DNA of 49,721 bases from an uncultured Pelagibacteraceae bacterium. GTDB taxonomy: Bacteria > Pseudomonadota > Alphaproteobacteria > Pelagibacterales > Pelagibacteraceae. The stretch is taken from positions 1 to 49,721 of the forward strand of contig CACORD010000005.1 in the NCBI GenBank assembly GCA_902629535.1, written 5' to 3'. Positions 35,805 through 44,329 of this stretch are shown here, piece after piece (position 1 is the first letter of the stretch; each line of letters opens with the position of its first letter). Position numbers and translations under genes: made by a program. The notes beneath the pieces were generated by a model. That model saw only the letters and a program-made list of their open reading frames with translations, was not told where the DNA came from and ran no database searches.

Positions 35805-35833
35805 ATTAAAACAACTTCAGTGAAGAGAGTCAA
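35805..35833 (-). promoter_or_regulatory. Sigma-70-type promoter for the binding-protein gene
   Basis: On the minus strand TTGACT (35833-35828), a 17-bp spacer and TTTAAT (35810-35805) form a good promoter, with a start expected near 35798. The spacer holds a small dyad, CTTCA-c-TGAAG on the minus strand (35815-35825). This lets potD be transcribed apart from potA. Confidence 0.6.
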
Positions 35834-35872
35834 CAGGCCTTTTTATCTACTTATTCAATAATTATGGATTGA

Positions 35873-36958
35873 TTATTTTGGGTCAAGTGCCCGTGCATCA
35901 TCACTGTTCCATCCAATATTAATTTCGTTCCCAAGTTTAATATCTAGGTTGGATGAACTATTTGGAACTTTTAAGATAAACTCAGGGTTGCCCAAAAGAT
36001 TTATTCTTAATCTTGTATGGTCACCATGATAAATAACTTCTTCAATTTTTCCTTTATAAAGATTGTCCATTTCTGTACTTGGATTAATCAAAGCTCGTTC
36101 AGGTCTTAAAGAAACAGTAGTCCGCTCTCCTTTACCTTTTACAGAAATTGGATTTGCAAGTATTTCTGCATTTCCCAATTTAACTTTACACTTTCCACCT
36201 GATATGTCAGAAACTTCTCCACCAAAAGTATTATTTTCTCCTATAAATTCTGCAACAAACGAATTTACAGGTTTCTCATACAATTCATCAGGACTTGAAA
36301 GCTGTTGAACTTTACCATCATTAAACACTGCAATACGATTAGACATAGTTAAAGCCTCGCTTTGGTCATGAGTAACATAGACAACAGTGACACCAATGCT
36401 TTCGTGAATGTGTTTAATTTCATATTGCATACTTTCTCTTAGATTTTTATCGAGAGCTCCTAAAGGTTCATCCATTAAAACTAATTGTGGATCAAACACC
36501 AATGATCTTGCAACTGCTACCCTTTGTTGTTGCCCACCAGACAACTGACCTGGCATCCTTGCCGCAAAACCTTGTAGGGATACCATTGATAATGCTTTAT
36601 CAATTTTTTTATCAGCTTCATCTTTTGGAATTTTTCTCACTCTTAATGGAAAGGCTAAATTCTCATATACAGTCATATGTGGGAATAAAGCATAATTTTG
36701 GAATACCATCCCAATCCCTCTTTTGTGAGGAGGTATGCTAGATATTGCTTTGCCATCTAAATAAATCTCACCGTTAGTAGGTGTTTCAAAGCCAGCTAAC
36801 ATCATTAAGCAAGTTGTTTTACCAGATCCAGAGGGACCTAACATAGTAATAAATTCTCCCTCTGCAATATCTAATTGGAGGTCCTTAACTACTAGAACTT
36901 TTCCGTCATAGCTTTTATCGACTTGATCAAATTTAACAAAATCTTTTTTTGAGGCCAT
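35873..36958 (-). CDS. potA: ABC transporter ATP-binding protein, PotA-like
   Basis: The 361-aa ATPase has Walker A GPSGSGKTT, Q-loop VFQNYALFPHMTVYENLAFPL, signature LSGGQQQRVAVARSL, Walker B LVLMDEPLGALD and the switch His in VTHDQSEALTMS. A C-terminal TOBE regulatory domain follows from about residue 240. This is the PotA/MalK-type import ATPase. It is separated from potD by 98 bp. TTGAAA-N17-TTTAAA (36999-36971, minus strand) could be a promoter giving a very short leader. Confidence 0.92.
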   Translation of the reverse strand: MASKKDFVKFDQVDKSYDGKVLVVKDLQLDIAEGEFITMLGPSGSGKTTCLMMLAGFETPTNGEIYLDGKAISSIPPHKRGIGMVFQNYALFPHMTVYENLAFPLRVRKIPKDEADKKIDKALSMVSLQGFAARMPGQLSGGQQQRVAVARSLVFDPQLVLMDEPLGALDKNLRESMQYEIKHIHESIGVTVVYVTHDQSEALTMSNRIAVFNDGKVQQLSSPDELYEKPVNSFVAEFIGENNTFGGEVSDISGGKCKVKLGNAEILANPISVKGKGERTTVSLRPERALINPSTEMDNLYKGKIEEVIYHGDHTRLRINLLGNPEFILKVPNSSSNLDIKLGNEINIGWNSDDARALDPK

Positions 36959-37009
36959 AATTAAAGCAACTTTAAAACATTTGTGGGAATAAATTTCAAC
37001 CTTTAATAA

Positions 37010-38179
37010 TTAGCTTTTAACGTGAAGTTCTCTTGAAAAATTACAAAATAATTCCGAACCTTTATCGGTGACTCTAATTGCTTCTGATGCTTCTACTCCC
37101 CAATTTCCAAATTGCATTACAGCAATCATATGAAAAGTAACATTAGGTTGTAATAGAGTTGTGTCGCCTTTTGAAATATTTAAAGTATGTTCACCCCAAT
37201 CAGGTGGATAACCTATCCCAATTGAATAACCAGTTCTTGAAGTTTTTTCTATTTTATATTTATCTAATATCTTCCAAAAAGCTTGCGCAACATCATCAGC
37301 AGTATTTCCTGCTTTAACTTTATCAATGCCAGCTTGAAGTGCTTCATTAGTTTTTTCCATCGTGTCGATCTTTTTTTGATTGGGTTTTCCAAGTAAAACT
37401 GTTCTAGCCATTGGACAATGATACTTTTTATTAACACCAGATAATTCTATTATTGTGGCCTCTCCTTGAACAAATTTATCCTCGGTCCAAGTTAAATGCG
37501 ATGCAGAAGTCCCTTTTCCAGTTGGTAACATTGGCACTATTGAAGCGTAATCTCCACCAAATTCCGAGGTCCCTTTAACTAAAGTTGACCATATTTCTGA
37601 AACAGCATCGCATTGTCTTACACCCGGATTAATAACCTCAAATGCTTTTTTCATACCTAATTTAGTAATTTTTGCTGCTGCTTTCATATATTCTATTTCT
37701 GCGTTTGACTTAACAAGCCTAACCCAATTCACTAATCGTTCACTATCTAACAATTTTGCATTAGGTAATCCTTGTTTTATTTTTTCATAACAATAAGCAG
37801 TAAAATAATGACTATCCATCTCAACACCTATGGATAATTTATCCCATTTTTTTTCCTTAATTAAATCAACTAAAGCATCGTAGGGATGTAGCGGCCAAGT
37901 ATGAATATATTTCTCATGATACTTAATTATATTTTTATCTTTTAAATAAGTTTTTATATAAGCACCCCCAGCATCTTGATCTCTAACAAAACAAATTGGT
38001 TCTTCAGCATTTGCATGAACAATCACACATTGAGCATAATAGAAAGACCACGCATCATAACCAGTAAGATAATTCATATTTGAAGGATCTTGTGAAATCA
38101 AAATTTCTATACCTTTATCTTGCATTGATCTTTGAACTTTTTTTAATCTTGATTTGTATTCCTCAATTGAAAAATTCAT
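37010..38179 (-). CDS. doeA: Creatinase-fold hydrolase, probable ectoine hydrolase
   Basis: The 389-aa protein has the pita-bread (M24) fold with an N-terminal creatinase domain: SNMNYLTGYDAWSFYYAQ, VRDQDAGG, GVEMDSHYFTAYCYE, KGTSASHLTWTEDKF, GYSIGIGYPPDWGEHTL. The segment that carries metal Asp residues in aminopeptidases reads IELSGVNKKYHCPMARTV, so the usual ligands are missing, as in metal-free creatinase-like enzymes. Together these fit DoeA/EutD, which opens ectoine to N-acetyl-diaminobutyrate. A EutA-like gene is immediately upstream. No deacetylase (DoeB/EutE) is in the window. Confidence 0.75.
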   Translation of the reverse strand: MNFSIEEYKSRLKKVQRSMQDKGIEILISQDPSNMNYLTGYDAWSFYYAQCVIVHANAEEPICFVRDQDAGGAYIKTYLKDKNIIKYHEKYIHTWPLHPYDALVDLIKEKKWDKLSIGVEMDSHYFTAYCYEKIKQGLPNAKLLDSERLVNWVRLVKSNAEIEYMKAAAKITKLGMKKAFEVINPGVRQCDAVSEIWSTLVKGTSEFGGDYASIVPMLPTGKGTSASHLTWTEDKFVQGEATIIELSGVNKKYHCPMARTVLLGKPNQKKIDTMEKTNEALQAGIDKVKAGNTADDVAQAFWKILDKYKIEKTSRTGYSIGIGYPPDWGEHTLNISKGDTTLLQPNVTFHMIAVMQFGNWGVEASEAIRVTDKGSELFCNFSRELHVKS

Positions 38180-38182
38180 AAA

Positions 38183-38926
38183 CTAACTGTTAAATAATAC
38201 GCCATAACCATCAACCTTATTTTGATTATTCACTTGTTTAAGTGTATCCCAAATTAAAGTTTGATTACTAGATAAAATAACCTTGCCTAGTTTTTTTTCT
38301 ATTTCATCGATAATTGATAATACAGGTAGTGCTGTGCAAGACACAAACAACGCATCACTCTTTGACAAATCTTGTTTAACTAAAACATCAAATAAATGTT
38401 GTGGATCAACTTTTCCTATATCCAAATCAGAGGCTATATCAAAATAAGATAGTTCAGAAATTTCTATTTTTTCATTTTTGAAATAATTAATAACTGATTG
38501 ATTAATTTCATCAGTATATGGAGTAAATATTGAAACTTTATTTATCTTTAGTGTTTTAAGAGCATTAATTGCAGAAGTAATCGGTGTCGTTACTTTTGTA
38601 TTGGGTTTTGCTAAATTAACTTTTTCATAGATTGATTGATAGCCTGCAGCAATAGTTCCTGATGTACATCCGTACGCAACACAATCTAATTTTTGATCTG
38701 GTAAAATATTTTTGGTCACTTCTGGAATATCATCTGCCATCTTTCTCAAAGTTTCATTAGTAAGAGGATTGTAAGAATTTATTCTATTTGAATATAAATC
38801 TATATTTTTACCATAAATTATATCATTAAAATCTTTTTCAATTCTAAAATCACTAGCTAAAGTTATTAAACCTATTCTTGGATTATTTTTTTTTATGAAT
38901 TTCGGCTCTATCTTATTCAGTTTCAT
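38183..38926 (-). CDS. eutA: EutA-like Asp/Glu racemase superfamily protein
   Basis: The 247-aa protein has the paired catalytic-type cysteines of the Asp/Glu racemase, maleate isomerase and arylmalonate decarboxylase superfamily in VAYGCTSGTIAAG and FVSCTALPVLSI. PNTKVTTPITSAINALKTL and VSIFTPYTDEINQSV are further family landmarks. Pairing with a DoeA/EutD-like hydrolase three bases downstream suggests EutA of ectoine or hydroxyectoine use, where it is proposed to act on stereochemistry. Other racemase-like roles remain possible. It overlaps the panB stop by 4 bp. Confidence 0.7.
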   Translation of the reverse strand: MKLNKIEPKFIKKNNPRIGLITLASDFRIEKDFNDIIYGKNIDLYSNRINSYNPLTNETLRKMADDIPEVTKNILPDQKLDCVAYGCTSGTIAAGYQSIYEKVNLAKPNTKVTTPITSAINALKTLKINKVSIFTPYTDEINQSVINYFKNEKIEISELSYFDIASDLDIGKVDPQHLFDVLVKQDLSKSDALFVSCTALPVLSIIDEIEKKLGKVILSSNQTLIWDTLKQVNNQNKVDGYGVLFNS

Positions 38927-39702
38927 TTGGAAAAAGAATGTTTAGCTTTAGGAAATTGTTTCTTTAATACTTCGGATTTAAATTTTTTCACACCAGTTTC
39001 AATCAACTTTTTTATATCAACAAATTTTTTAACAAATTTTAATTTACTTTGACTTAATCCTGTTAAATCATCAATCACTAAAACTTGGCCATCACAATTA
39101 ACTGAGGATCCAATTCCTATTGTTGGAATTTTAATATGATTAGAAATTTTCTTTGATAATTTCGATTCTACACACTCTAATACAATTGAAAAGGCTCCAG
39201 CATTTTCTAAAAGTTTACTATCTTTTAGCAACCTCTCCCTTTCCTTAAGTTTCTTACCTTTGAAAGTAAATTTCTTATCTGTCTGAGGTAATATTCCAAC
39301 ATGGCCCATAACTGGAATTTTATTTTTTATTAATCTCTTAACTATAGGAATTATCTTTTTTCCTCCCTCCAACTTAACAGCATCACATTTAGTTTCTTTC
39401 ATAACTAGTTTTGAATTCTTCAAAGCCTCACTTGGATTTCGATATGTGTTGTAGGGCATATCAACAACCATTAATGATTTTTTAATACCAAGTCTGACGC
39501 TTTTAGAGTGATTGATCATAGTTTCTAAAGTCACTTGTCTAGTAGACTTAAAGTTATACAAAACTGATCCTAATGAGTCTCCAACCAACACTAAATCGCA
39601 ATGTTTATCAAGAATTGAAGCGATATTTTTTGAGTAAGCTGTTAGACAAATAATCTTTGATTTATTCTTTTTATTAAGAATTTTTTTAATCTTTTTATTC
39701 AT
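38923..39702 (-). CDS. panB: 3-methyl-2-oxobutanoate hydroxymethyltransferase
   Basis: The 259-aa (beta/alpha)8 enzyme makes ketopantoate from 2-oxoisovalerate and 5,10-methylene-THF for pantothenate and CoA. Metal and substrate motifs are visible: LVLVGDSLGSVLYN, VVDMPYNTYRNP, AVKLEGG, MGHVGILPQTD, VLECVESKL, IGIGSSVNCDGQVLVIDD. It starts one base before the guaA stop codon ends, within the same run. The folate requirement links it loosely to one-carbon metabolism. Confidence 0.93.
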   Translation of the reverse strand: MNKKIKKILNKKNKSKIICLTAYSKNIASILDKHCDLVLVGDSLGSVLYNFKSTRQVTLETMINHSKSVRLGIKKSLMVVDMPYNTYRNPSEALKNSKLVMKETKCDAVKLEGGKKIIPIVKRLIKNKIPVMGHVGILPQTDKKFTFKGKKLKERERLLKDSKLLENAGAFSIVLECVESKLSKKISNHIKIPTIGIGSSVNCDGQVLVIDDLTGLSQSKLKFVKKFVDIKKLIETGVKKFKSEVLKKQFPKAKHSFSK

Positions 39703-41265
39703 TTACTCTAATTCGATTGTGCTCGGTGGTTTCGAAGTTATATCGTAAACTACTCTATTAATCCCTCTAATACTATTCACTATTTTATTTGAAATTTCTT
39801 GTATAAATGATTTTTTAAATTCGTAAAAATCTGCTGTCATACCATCCTCAGACGTTATTGCTCTAAGCAAACACAAATATTCGTAAGTCCTATTATCACC
39901 CATTACTCCAACTGTTTTAACTGGAAGTAATGCTGCATAAGCTTGCCAAATTTTATGATAAAGATTGTGATCTCTCAAAGCTTGAATAAAATAGTGATCA
40001 GCTTCTTTTAAAATATTAATTTTTTCTCTGGTTATTGCTCCTGGCATTCGTATTGCTAGTCCAGGTCCTGGGAAAGGATGACGAGAAATAATTTCTTTAC
40101 TCAATTTCAGTTCTAATCCGAGTTTTCTCACCTCGTCCTTAAATAAAAATTTTAATGGCTCTACAAGTTTAAGTTTCATCTTTTTGGGTAAACCTCCAAC
40201 ATTATGGTGAGATTTAATTTTAGATGTTTGACTACCAGTAACTGATTTGCTTTCTATTAAATCAGGATAAAGAGTTCCTTGAGCTAAAAATTTTACATTT
40301 TTTATTTTTTTGGCATAGCGCTCAAATATCTTAATGAATAAATTTCCTATAATTTTTCGTTTCTTTTCAGGGTCTGAAACATTTGATAATTTTTTTATAA
40401 ACTCTTTCTCAGCATTAACATAAGTAAGATTAATCTTTAGCCTTTTTTTAAATGTTGCAATAACTTGTTTTTCTTCATCTTTTCTCAAGAGCCCAGTATT
40501 AACAAAAATACAATGCAAATTTTTACCAATTGCTTTATTCAACAATTGTGCAACTACACTACTATCTACTCCACCTGATAAGGCACAAATGACCTTATTA
40601 TTTCCAATCATTTCTCTCACATCTTTTATCAATTTAATTTTTTGATCTTTAGAAGACCAATTTTTTCTCATTTTACATATTAAGAATAAAAAATTACTTA
40701 TTAGTTTTTTTCCATTTTCTGTATGTGTCACCTCTGGATGAAATTGAACTCCATAATAATCTTTAAGTTTATTTTCAACTACTGCAAATTTAGAATTTTG
40801 GCTTGAGGCAATTACCTTAAAATTTTTCGGTAATTTTGAAACTTGATCAGCATGACTCATCCAAACTTTTATTTGCTTTTTTTTCTTGAATAGATTTTTA
40901 ATTAAGAGACTATTATTTTTTTTTGTAATATTAGCTAAACCAAACTCTCTATGTTTAGACTGTTTTACTTTTCCACCATTTAATTTAGATATCATTTGAT
41001 GACCAAAACAAATACCCAAAACTGGGACTCCTTTTTGAATTATCTTTTTATCGAAGGAATATTTATTAATTTGATAAACATTGAGAGGACCACCAGATAA
41101 AATAATACCTTTGACTGTGTGATTGATGTCTTTGCTATTAATTTTTTTGTGACTTATAATCTCAGAAAAAATTCCTAATTCCCTAATTCTTCTAGCTATT
41201 AGCTGTGTAAATTGTGAACCAAAATCAACAATTAAAATTTTATTCAATTTTTGATCAAGACTCAT
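39703..41265 (-). CDS. guaA: GMP synthase (glutamine-hydrolysing)
   Basis: The 520-aa enzyme converts XMP to GMP. The N-terminal class I amidotransferase has [17 protein letters not shown] (nucleophile Cys) and [15 protein letters not shown] (His, Glu). The ATP-pyrophosphatase domain has the P-loop [10 protein letters not shown]. The C-terminal dimerisation part has [21 protein letters not shown] and the ending [10 protein letters not shown]. It overlaps the TPR gene by 11 bp and shares an operon with guaB. Confidence 0.96.
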   Translation of the reverse strand: MSLDQKLNKILIVDFGSQFTQLIARRIRELGIFSEIISHKKINSKDINHTVKGIILSGGPLNVYQINKYSFDKKIIQKGVPVLGICFGHQMISKLNGGKVKQSKHREFGLANITKKNNSLLIKNLFKKKKQIKVWMSHADQVSKLPKNFKVIASSQNSKFAVVENKLKDYYGVQFHPEVTHTENGKKLISNFLFLICKMRKNWSSKDQKIKLIKDVREMIGNNKVICALSGGVDSSVVAQLLNKAIGKNLHCIFVNTGLLRKDEEKQVIATFKKRLKINLTYVNAEKEFIKKLSNVSDPEKKRKIIGNLFIKIFERYAKKIKNVKFLAQGTLYPDLIESKSVTGSQTSKIKSHHNVGGLPKKMKLKLVEPLKFLFKDEVRKLGLELKLSKEIISRHPFPGPGLAIRMPGAITREKINILKEADHYFIQALRDHNLYHKIWQAYAALLPVKTVGVMGDNRTYEYLCLLRAITSEDGMTADFYEFKKSFIQEISNKIVNSIRGINRVVYDITSKPPSTIELE

Positions 41266-41692
41266 TTTTGGGTTCTAAGTTTGCTAGAGACTCTAAGATA
41301 CTTTTATTTTCATCACATAAATTTTTGCAAACTTTGACAAAGTCTTCTGATAGTTTCTTTACTTTAGAGTAGTTTGATTTTTCTAATGCTATTTTCATTA
41401 ACATTAACATTGCCTCTTCATTATTTGGTTCAATCAATAAAGTTGCCTCTAAATTTTTTTCCTCTTTCTTTTGATTTTTTTCCTGATTGTAAATTTTGGC
41501 TAAATATAAATACGAGTTAGAATGTTTTGGATTAAATACAATACTCTTCTCAAACATAAATCTAGCATTTTCAAATTTTTTTTTGTTATATAGTTCTAGT
41601 CCTTTATTAAAAAAATTTTCATTGCTTAAAGAGACATTAGAAACATTAATTAAGAAATAAAAAATAACAGTTATTTTAAAGATTTTTTTCAT
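41255..41692 (-). CDS. Exported TPR-repeat protein in the gua operon
   Basis: The 145-aa protein has an N-terminal signal ([19 protein letters not shown]) followed by about three TPR-like helical pairs ([53 protein letters not shown]). It is probably periplasmic and of unknown partner. Its start shares one base with the guaB stop and its end overlaps guaA by 11 bp. Location inside a purine operon is likely packing, not function. Confidence 0.7.
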   Translation of the reverse strand: MKKIFKITVIFYFLINVSNVSLSNENFFNKGLELYNKKKFENARFMFEKSIVFNPKHSNSYLYLAKIYNQEKNQKKEEKNLEATLLIEPNNEEAMLMLMKIALEKSNYSKVKKLSEDFVKVCKNLCDENKSILESLANLEPKNES

Positions 41693-42774
41693 TAATATTT
41701 ATTATCCCTTTTAACTATATCAACGTTATGGACCATACTTTCGTAGAAACCAGCTTTTGTTATTTTAACAAATTGTGGTTTATCTCTTAAATATTTAATT
41801 TGTTTTGATCCTAGGTATCCCATAGATGATCTTAATCCACCAATTAATTTAAAAATTATATTATCAACTTTACCTTTATATTTTGCAAATCCTTCTACTC
41901 CTTCTGGCACATATTTTGATGAGTCTTTTTGCTTTGATTGGAAGTATCTATCAGCAGATCCTTTATTCATAGCACCGACTGAGCCCATACCTCTAAAATT
42001 TTTAAAAAGTTTACCATTTCTCTTAATCAATTTTCCTGGTGCTTCATCTGTTCCCGCAAACAATGAACCAATCATAACTGCATCTGCTCCTGCAGCAAAT
42101 GCTTTTGCTAAATCACCAGAATATTTTATTCCACCATCAGAAATAATTTTTACATTTTTATTTCTTATTCCATTTCTAACTTCTAGTATTGCACTTAGTT
42201 GTGGAACACCAATACCTGCAACTAGTCTTGTAGTACATATTGAACCAGGTCCAATCCCAACTTTAATAACATCAACACCAAGCTTTAACAAAAATTTTGC
42301 TGCTGCAGGTGTTGCAATATTTCCAGCACAAAGTGCAGTTTTTTTATCTTTTGTTTTTTTGATAAACTTTATTATTTCTGAAACCTTTTTCGTATGTCCA
42401 TGCGCAGTATCAACAACAATCATATCAATTTTTTCTTTAAGTATTGCCTCTGCTCTTTTAAATTCGCTTGGCCCTGCTCCAACAGCTGCGCCTACTAGAA
42501 GTTTTAGTTTTTTTACTTTTTTAATTTCAAAAATTTGTTTTTTTATATCTAAATTTCTATGAATAACTCCAATTCCACCCATTTTTGCTATTGCGATGGC
42601 CATCTTACTTTCAGTTACAGTGTCCATAGCTGAAGATAATAGAGGAATGTCTAATTTTAGATAATTTGTAAGTTTGATGCTAGTATCAACATCTGAGGGT
42701 AAGATCTCAGAATACTTAGGCATCAGAGTTACATCATCAAAGGTGAGAGCTTCTTTTATAGGAACCATGATCAT
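41692..42774 (-). CDS. guaB: IMP dehydrogenase lacking the CBS (Bateman) module
   Basis: The 360-aa protein has IMPDH catalytic motifs: EALTFDDVTLMP, LSSAMDTVTE, GIGPGSICTTRLVAGIGVPQ with nucleophile Cys180, SDGGIKYSGDLAKAFAAGADAVMIGS, FRGMGSVGAM, ADRYFQ (flap Arg-Tyr) and VPEGVEGFAKYKG. Typical IMPDH is near 490 aa with two CBS domains at about residues 95-210. Here GVIHRNLDIKKQIFEIKKVKKLKLLVGAAVG-type sequence (residues 69-99) joins the barrel halves directly. GMP reductase is also CBS-free, but the GICTTR-type VAG loop and RGMGS favour IMPDH. It makes XMP for GuaA downstream. ATG 42768 is an alternative start. Confidence 0.9.
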   Translation of the reverse strand: MIMVPIKEALTFDDVTLMPKYSEILPSDVDTSIKLTNYLKLDIPLLSSAMDTVTESKMAIAIAKMGGIGVIHRNLDIKKQIFEIKKVKKLKLLVGAAVGAGPSEFKRAEAILKEKIDMIVVDTAHGHTKKVSEIIKFIKKTKDKKTALCAGNIATPAAAKFLLKLGVDVIKVGIGPGSICTTRLVAGIGVPQLSAILEVRNGIRNKNVKIISDGGIKYSGDLAKAFAAGADAVMIGSLFAGTDEAPGKLIKRNGKLFKNFRGMGSVGAMNKGSADRYFQSKQKDSSKYVPEGVEGFAKYKGKVDNIIFKLIGGLRSSMGYLGSKQIKYLRDKPQFVKITKAGFYESMVHNVDIVKRDNKY

Positions 42775-42805
42775 TTATATACGATTCCTTTAAAATTTAA
42801 AGAAA

Positions 42806-43417
42806 CTATCTAAGATTTTTACAAATTATAAAACTTTCTTTAGAATCTTTTCTACTAGATTTAGGTTTAAAAACCTTAACTTCTTTAAAAATTTTTTTTC
42901 CCAGTGCGACAATTTCATTAAAGGTACTGCCCATAAATATTTTTGAAATAAAAAAACCTTTTTCTGAAATCACATCCTTTGAAAAAACCATCGCCTCTTT
43001 GCACAATTCACCAGTTTGAATTGAATCGATATTTTTTATCCCAGTAGTATTTACAGCCATATCAGACATGACTACATCAGGTTTTTTTTTAAGATATTCT
43101 TTAATTTGGTCTTGAGTATCAACTGAAGTAAAGTCACCCTGAATTTGTAAAGTATTTTCTATATTTTCCATTTTTTTTAGATCTATAGAGATTATCTTTC
43201 CGCTCTTAACTACTTTTGCAACATACTGTGACCAACTACCAGGAGCAGCTCCAATGTCTATAACTGACATTCCACCTTTAAATATTCTAAATTTTTCATT
43301 TATCTCTTTTAGTTTATAGGCCGACCTAGCTCGGTAACCGTCAACTTTTGATTGACGAACATAAGTATCCCGTCTTTGTTTATTTACCCAATTTTTTGAA
43401 ATCTTATTTTTTTTCAA
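42806..43417 (-). CDS. rlmE: 23S rRNA 2'-O-ribose methyltransferase RlmE
   Basis: The 203-aa SAM-dependent methyltransferase modifies U2552 of 23S rRNA. RSAYKLKEI carries the first catalytic Lys, VIDIGAAPGSWSQYV is the SAM motif, VMSDMAVNTTG has the catalytic Asp, FISKIFMGS the second Lys, and ESFIICK the Glu. The K-D-K-E tetrad is complete and the length is normal. It begins one base after the glycosyltransferase stop. Confidence 0.93.
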   Translation of the reverse strand: MKKNKISKNWVNKQRRDTYVRQSKVDGYRARSAYKLKEINEKFRIFKGGMSVIDIGAAPGSWSQYVAKVVKSGKIISIDLKKMENIENTLQIQGDFTSVDTQDQIKEYLKKKPDVVMSDMAVNTTGIKNIDSIQTGELCKEAMVFSKDVISEKGFFISKIFMGSTFNEIVALGKKIFKEVKVFKPKSSRKDSKESFIICKNLR

Positions 43418-44329
43418 TTAAGTATTATATCTTAAACTTTTTAGTATTTTATTTTTATCTAAAGTTTCTAATTCAATTTTAATATTTTTATCCACTCGCA
43501 TATCCTTACCATCTTTCCAAATACCTGCTGCAAGATGCATTATGCCAATTTTATAATTTGGTAAGTAGGGTTCAACGAATGTGCTTTGTTTTTGATCATA
43601 TTTTGGAAGTAAATTACTTGTGATCCAATTACAATTTAAGGGAAGAAACTCTGTTTCTAAATTATCGATATAAACAGACATGTTAATTGCTAAACCCTCA
43701 GATCCAAAAATATTACCTGCTTTTAGAGTTTTCTCTAAATTTTTTTGCCAAGTACTCCATCCCTTAGAGTCTTTTTCTAGTGAAAAGACTCCAATATTAA
43801 TATGTGGTGCGAAAGCTAATTTTCTAGCGTCAGCATAACTAATTTTGGATTTTACAGCATGTTTAAAGTTTTGAGATTTAATTAACGCTAGCTTTCCAAA
43901 AAGCCAATTTACTTTTGACGTAATTTTGTATCCTGGGCCAATTGTTTGAGTAATTCCAAGCTTTCCATCATCACAAGCCTTAAAATATAGATCTATACAA
44001 TTCCAATCATTTACCCACGCATCACAATCAATCCATAAATATTTTTCATAGTTAGGAAAGTACTTGGGTAAAAAAGCTCTTGAGACTTGGCTTTTCAACC
44101 ACTCTTTTCCCTTAACTTTATAACCAGGTACTTCAATATCCCATTCAGCATTTTTTATTTCATCAACTTTTTTTGATAAACTATCTTTCTGATCTTGTTT
44201 TAATCCTGCATCAAGAATACAGATGGCAACATCTTCACTCTGTTTAAAACTTTTAATTGAATCTACTAGTTCATCTAGTAAAGGAAAATAGTTAGCATCG
44301 GCTAAAGAAACTATTACATTTTTTTTCAT
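43418..44329 (-). CDS. GT-A-type glycosyltransferase-like protein
   Basis: The 303-aa cytoplasmic protein begins NVIVSLADANYFPLLDELVDSI and contains YLWIDCDAWVND, a D-C-D form of the GT-A metal motif, plus APHINIGVFSL and IMHLAAGIWKDG near the C-terminus, in the style of family 8 glycosyltransferases. It has no membrane helix. Donor and acceptor are unknown; linkage to pssA and psd suggests an envelope role but is only context. Its start shares one base with the pssA stop. Confidence 0.75.
   Translation of the reverse strand: MKKNVIVSLADANYFPLLDELVDSIKSFKQSEDVAICILDAGLKQDQKDSLSKKVDEIKNAEWDIEVPGYKVKGKEWLKSQVSRAFLPKYFPNYEKYLWIDCDAWVNDWNCIDLYFKACDDGKLGITQTIGPGYKITSKVNWLFGKLALIKSQNFKHAVKSKISYADARKLAFAPHINIGVFSLEKDSKGWSTWQKNLEKTLKAGNIFGSEGLAINMSVYIDNLETEFLPLNCNWITSNLLPKYDQKQSTFVEPYLPNYKIGIMHLAAGIWKDGKDMRVDKNIKIELETLDKNKILKSLRYNT

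Noticed and set aside
41692..42774. GMP reductase instead of IMP dehydrogenase
   Set aside because: Length fits GuaC, but GPGSICTTRLVAGIGVPQ, FRGMGSVGAM and ADRYFQ are IMPDH-type, and guaA is in the same operon.
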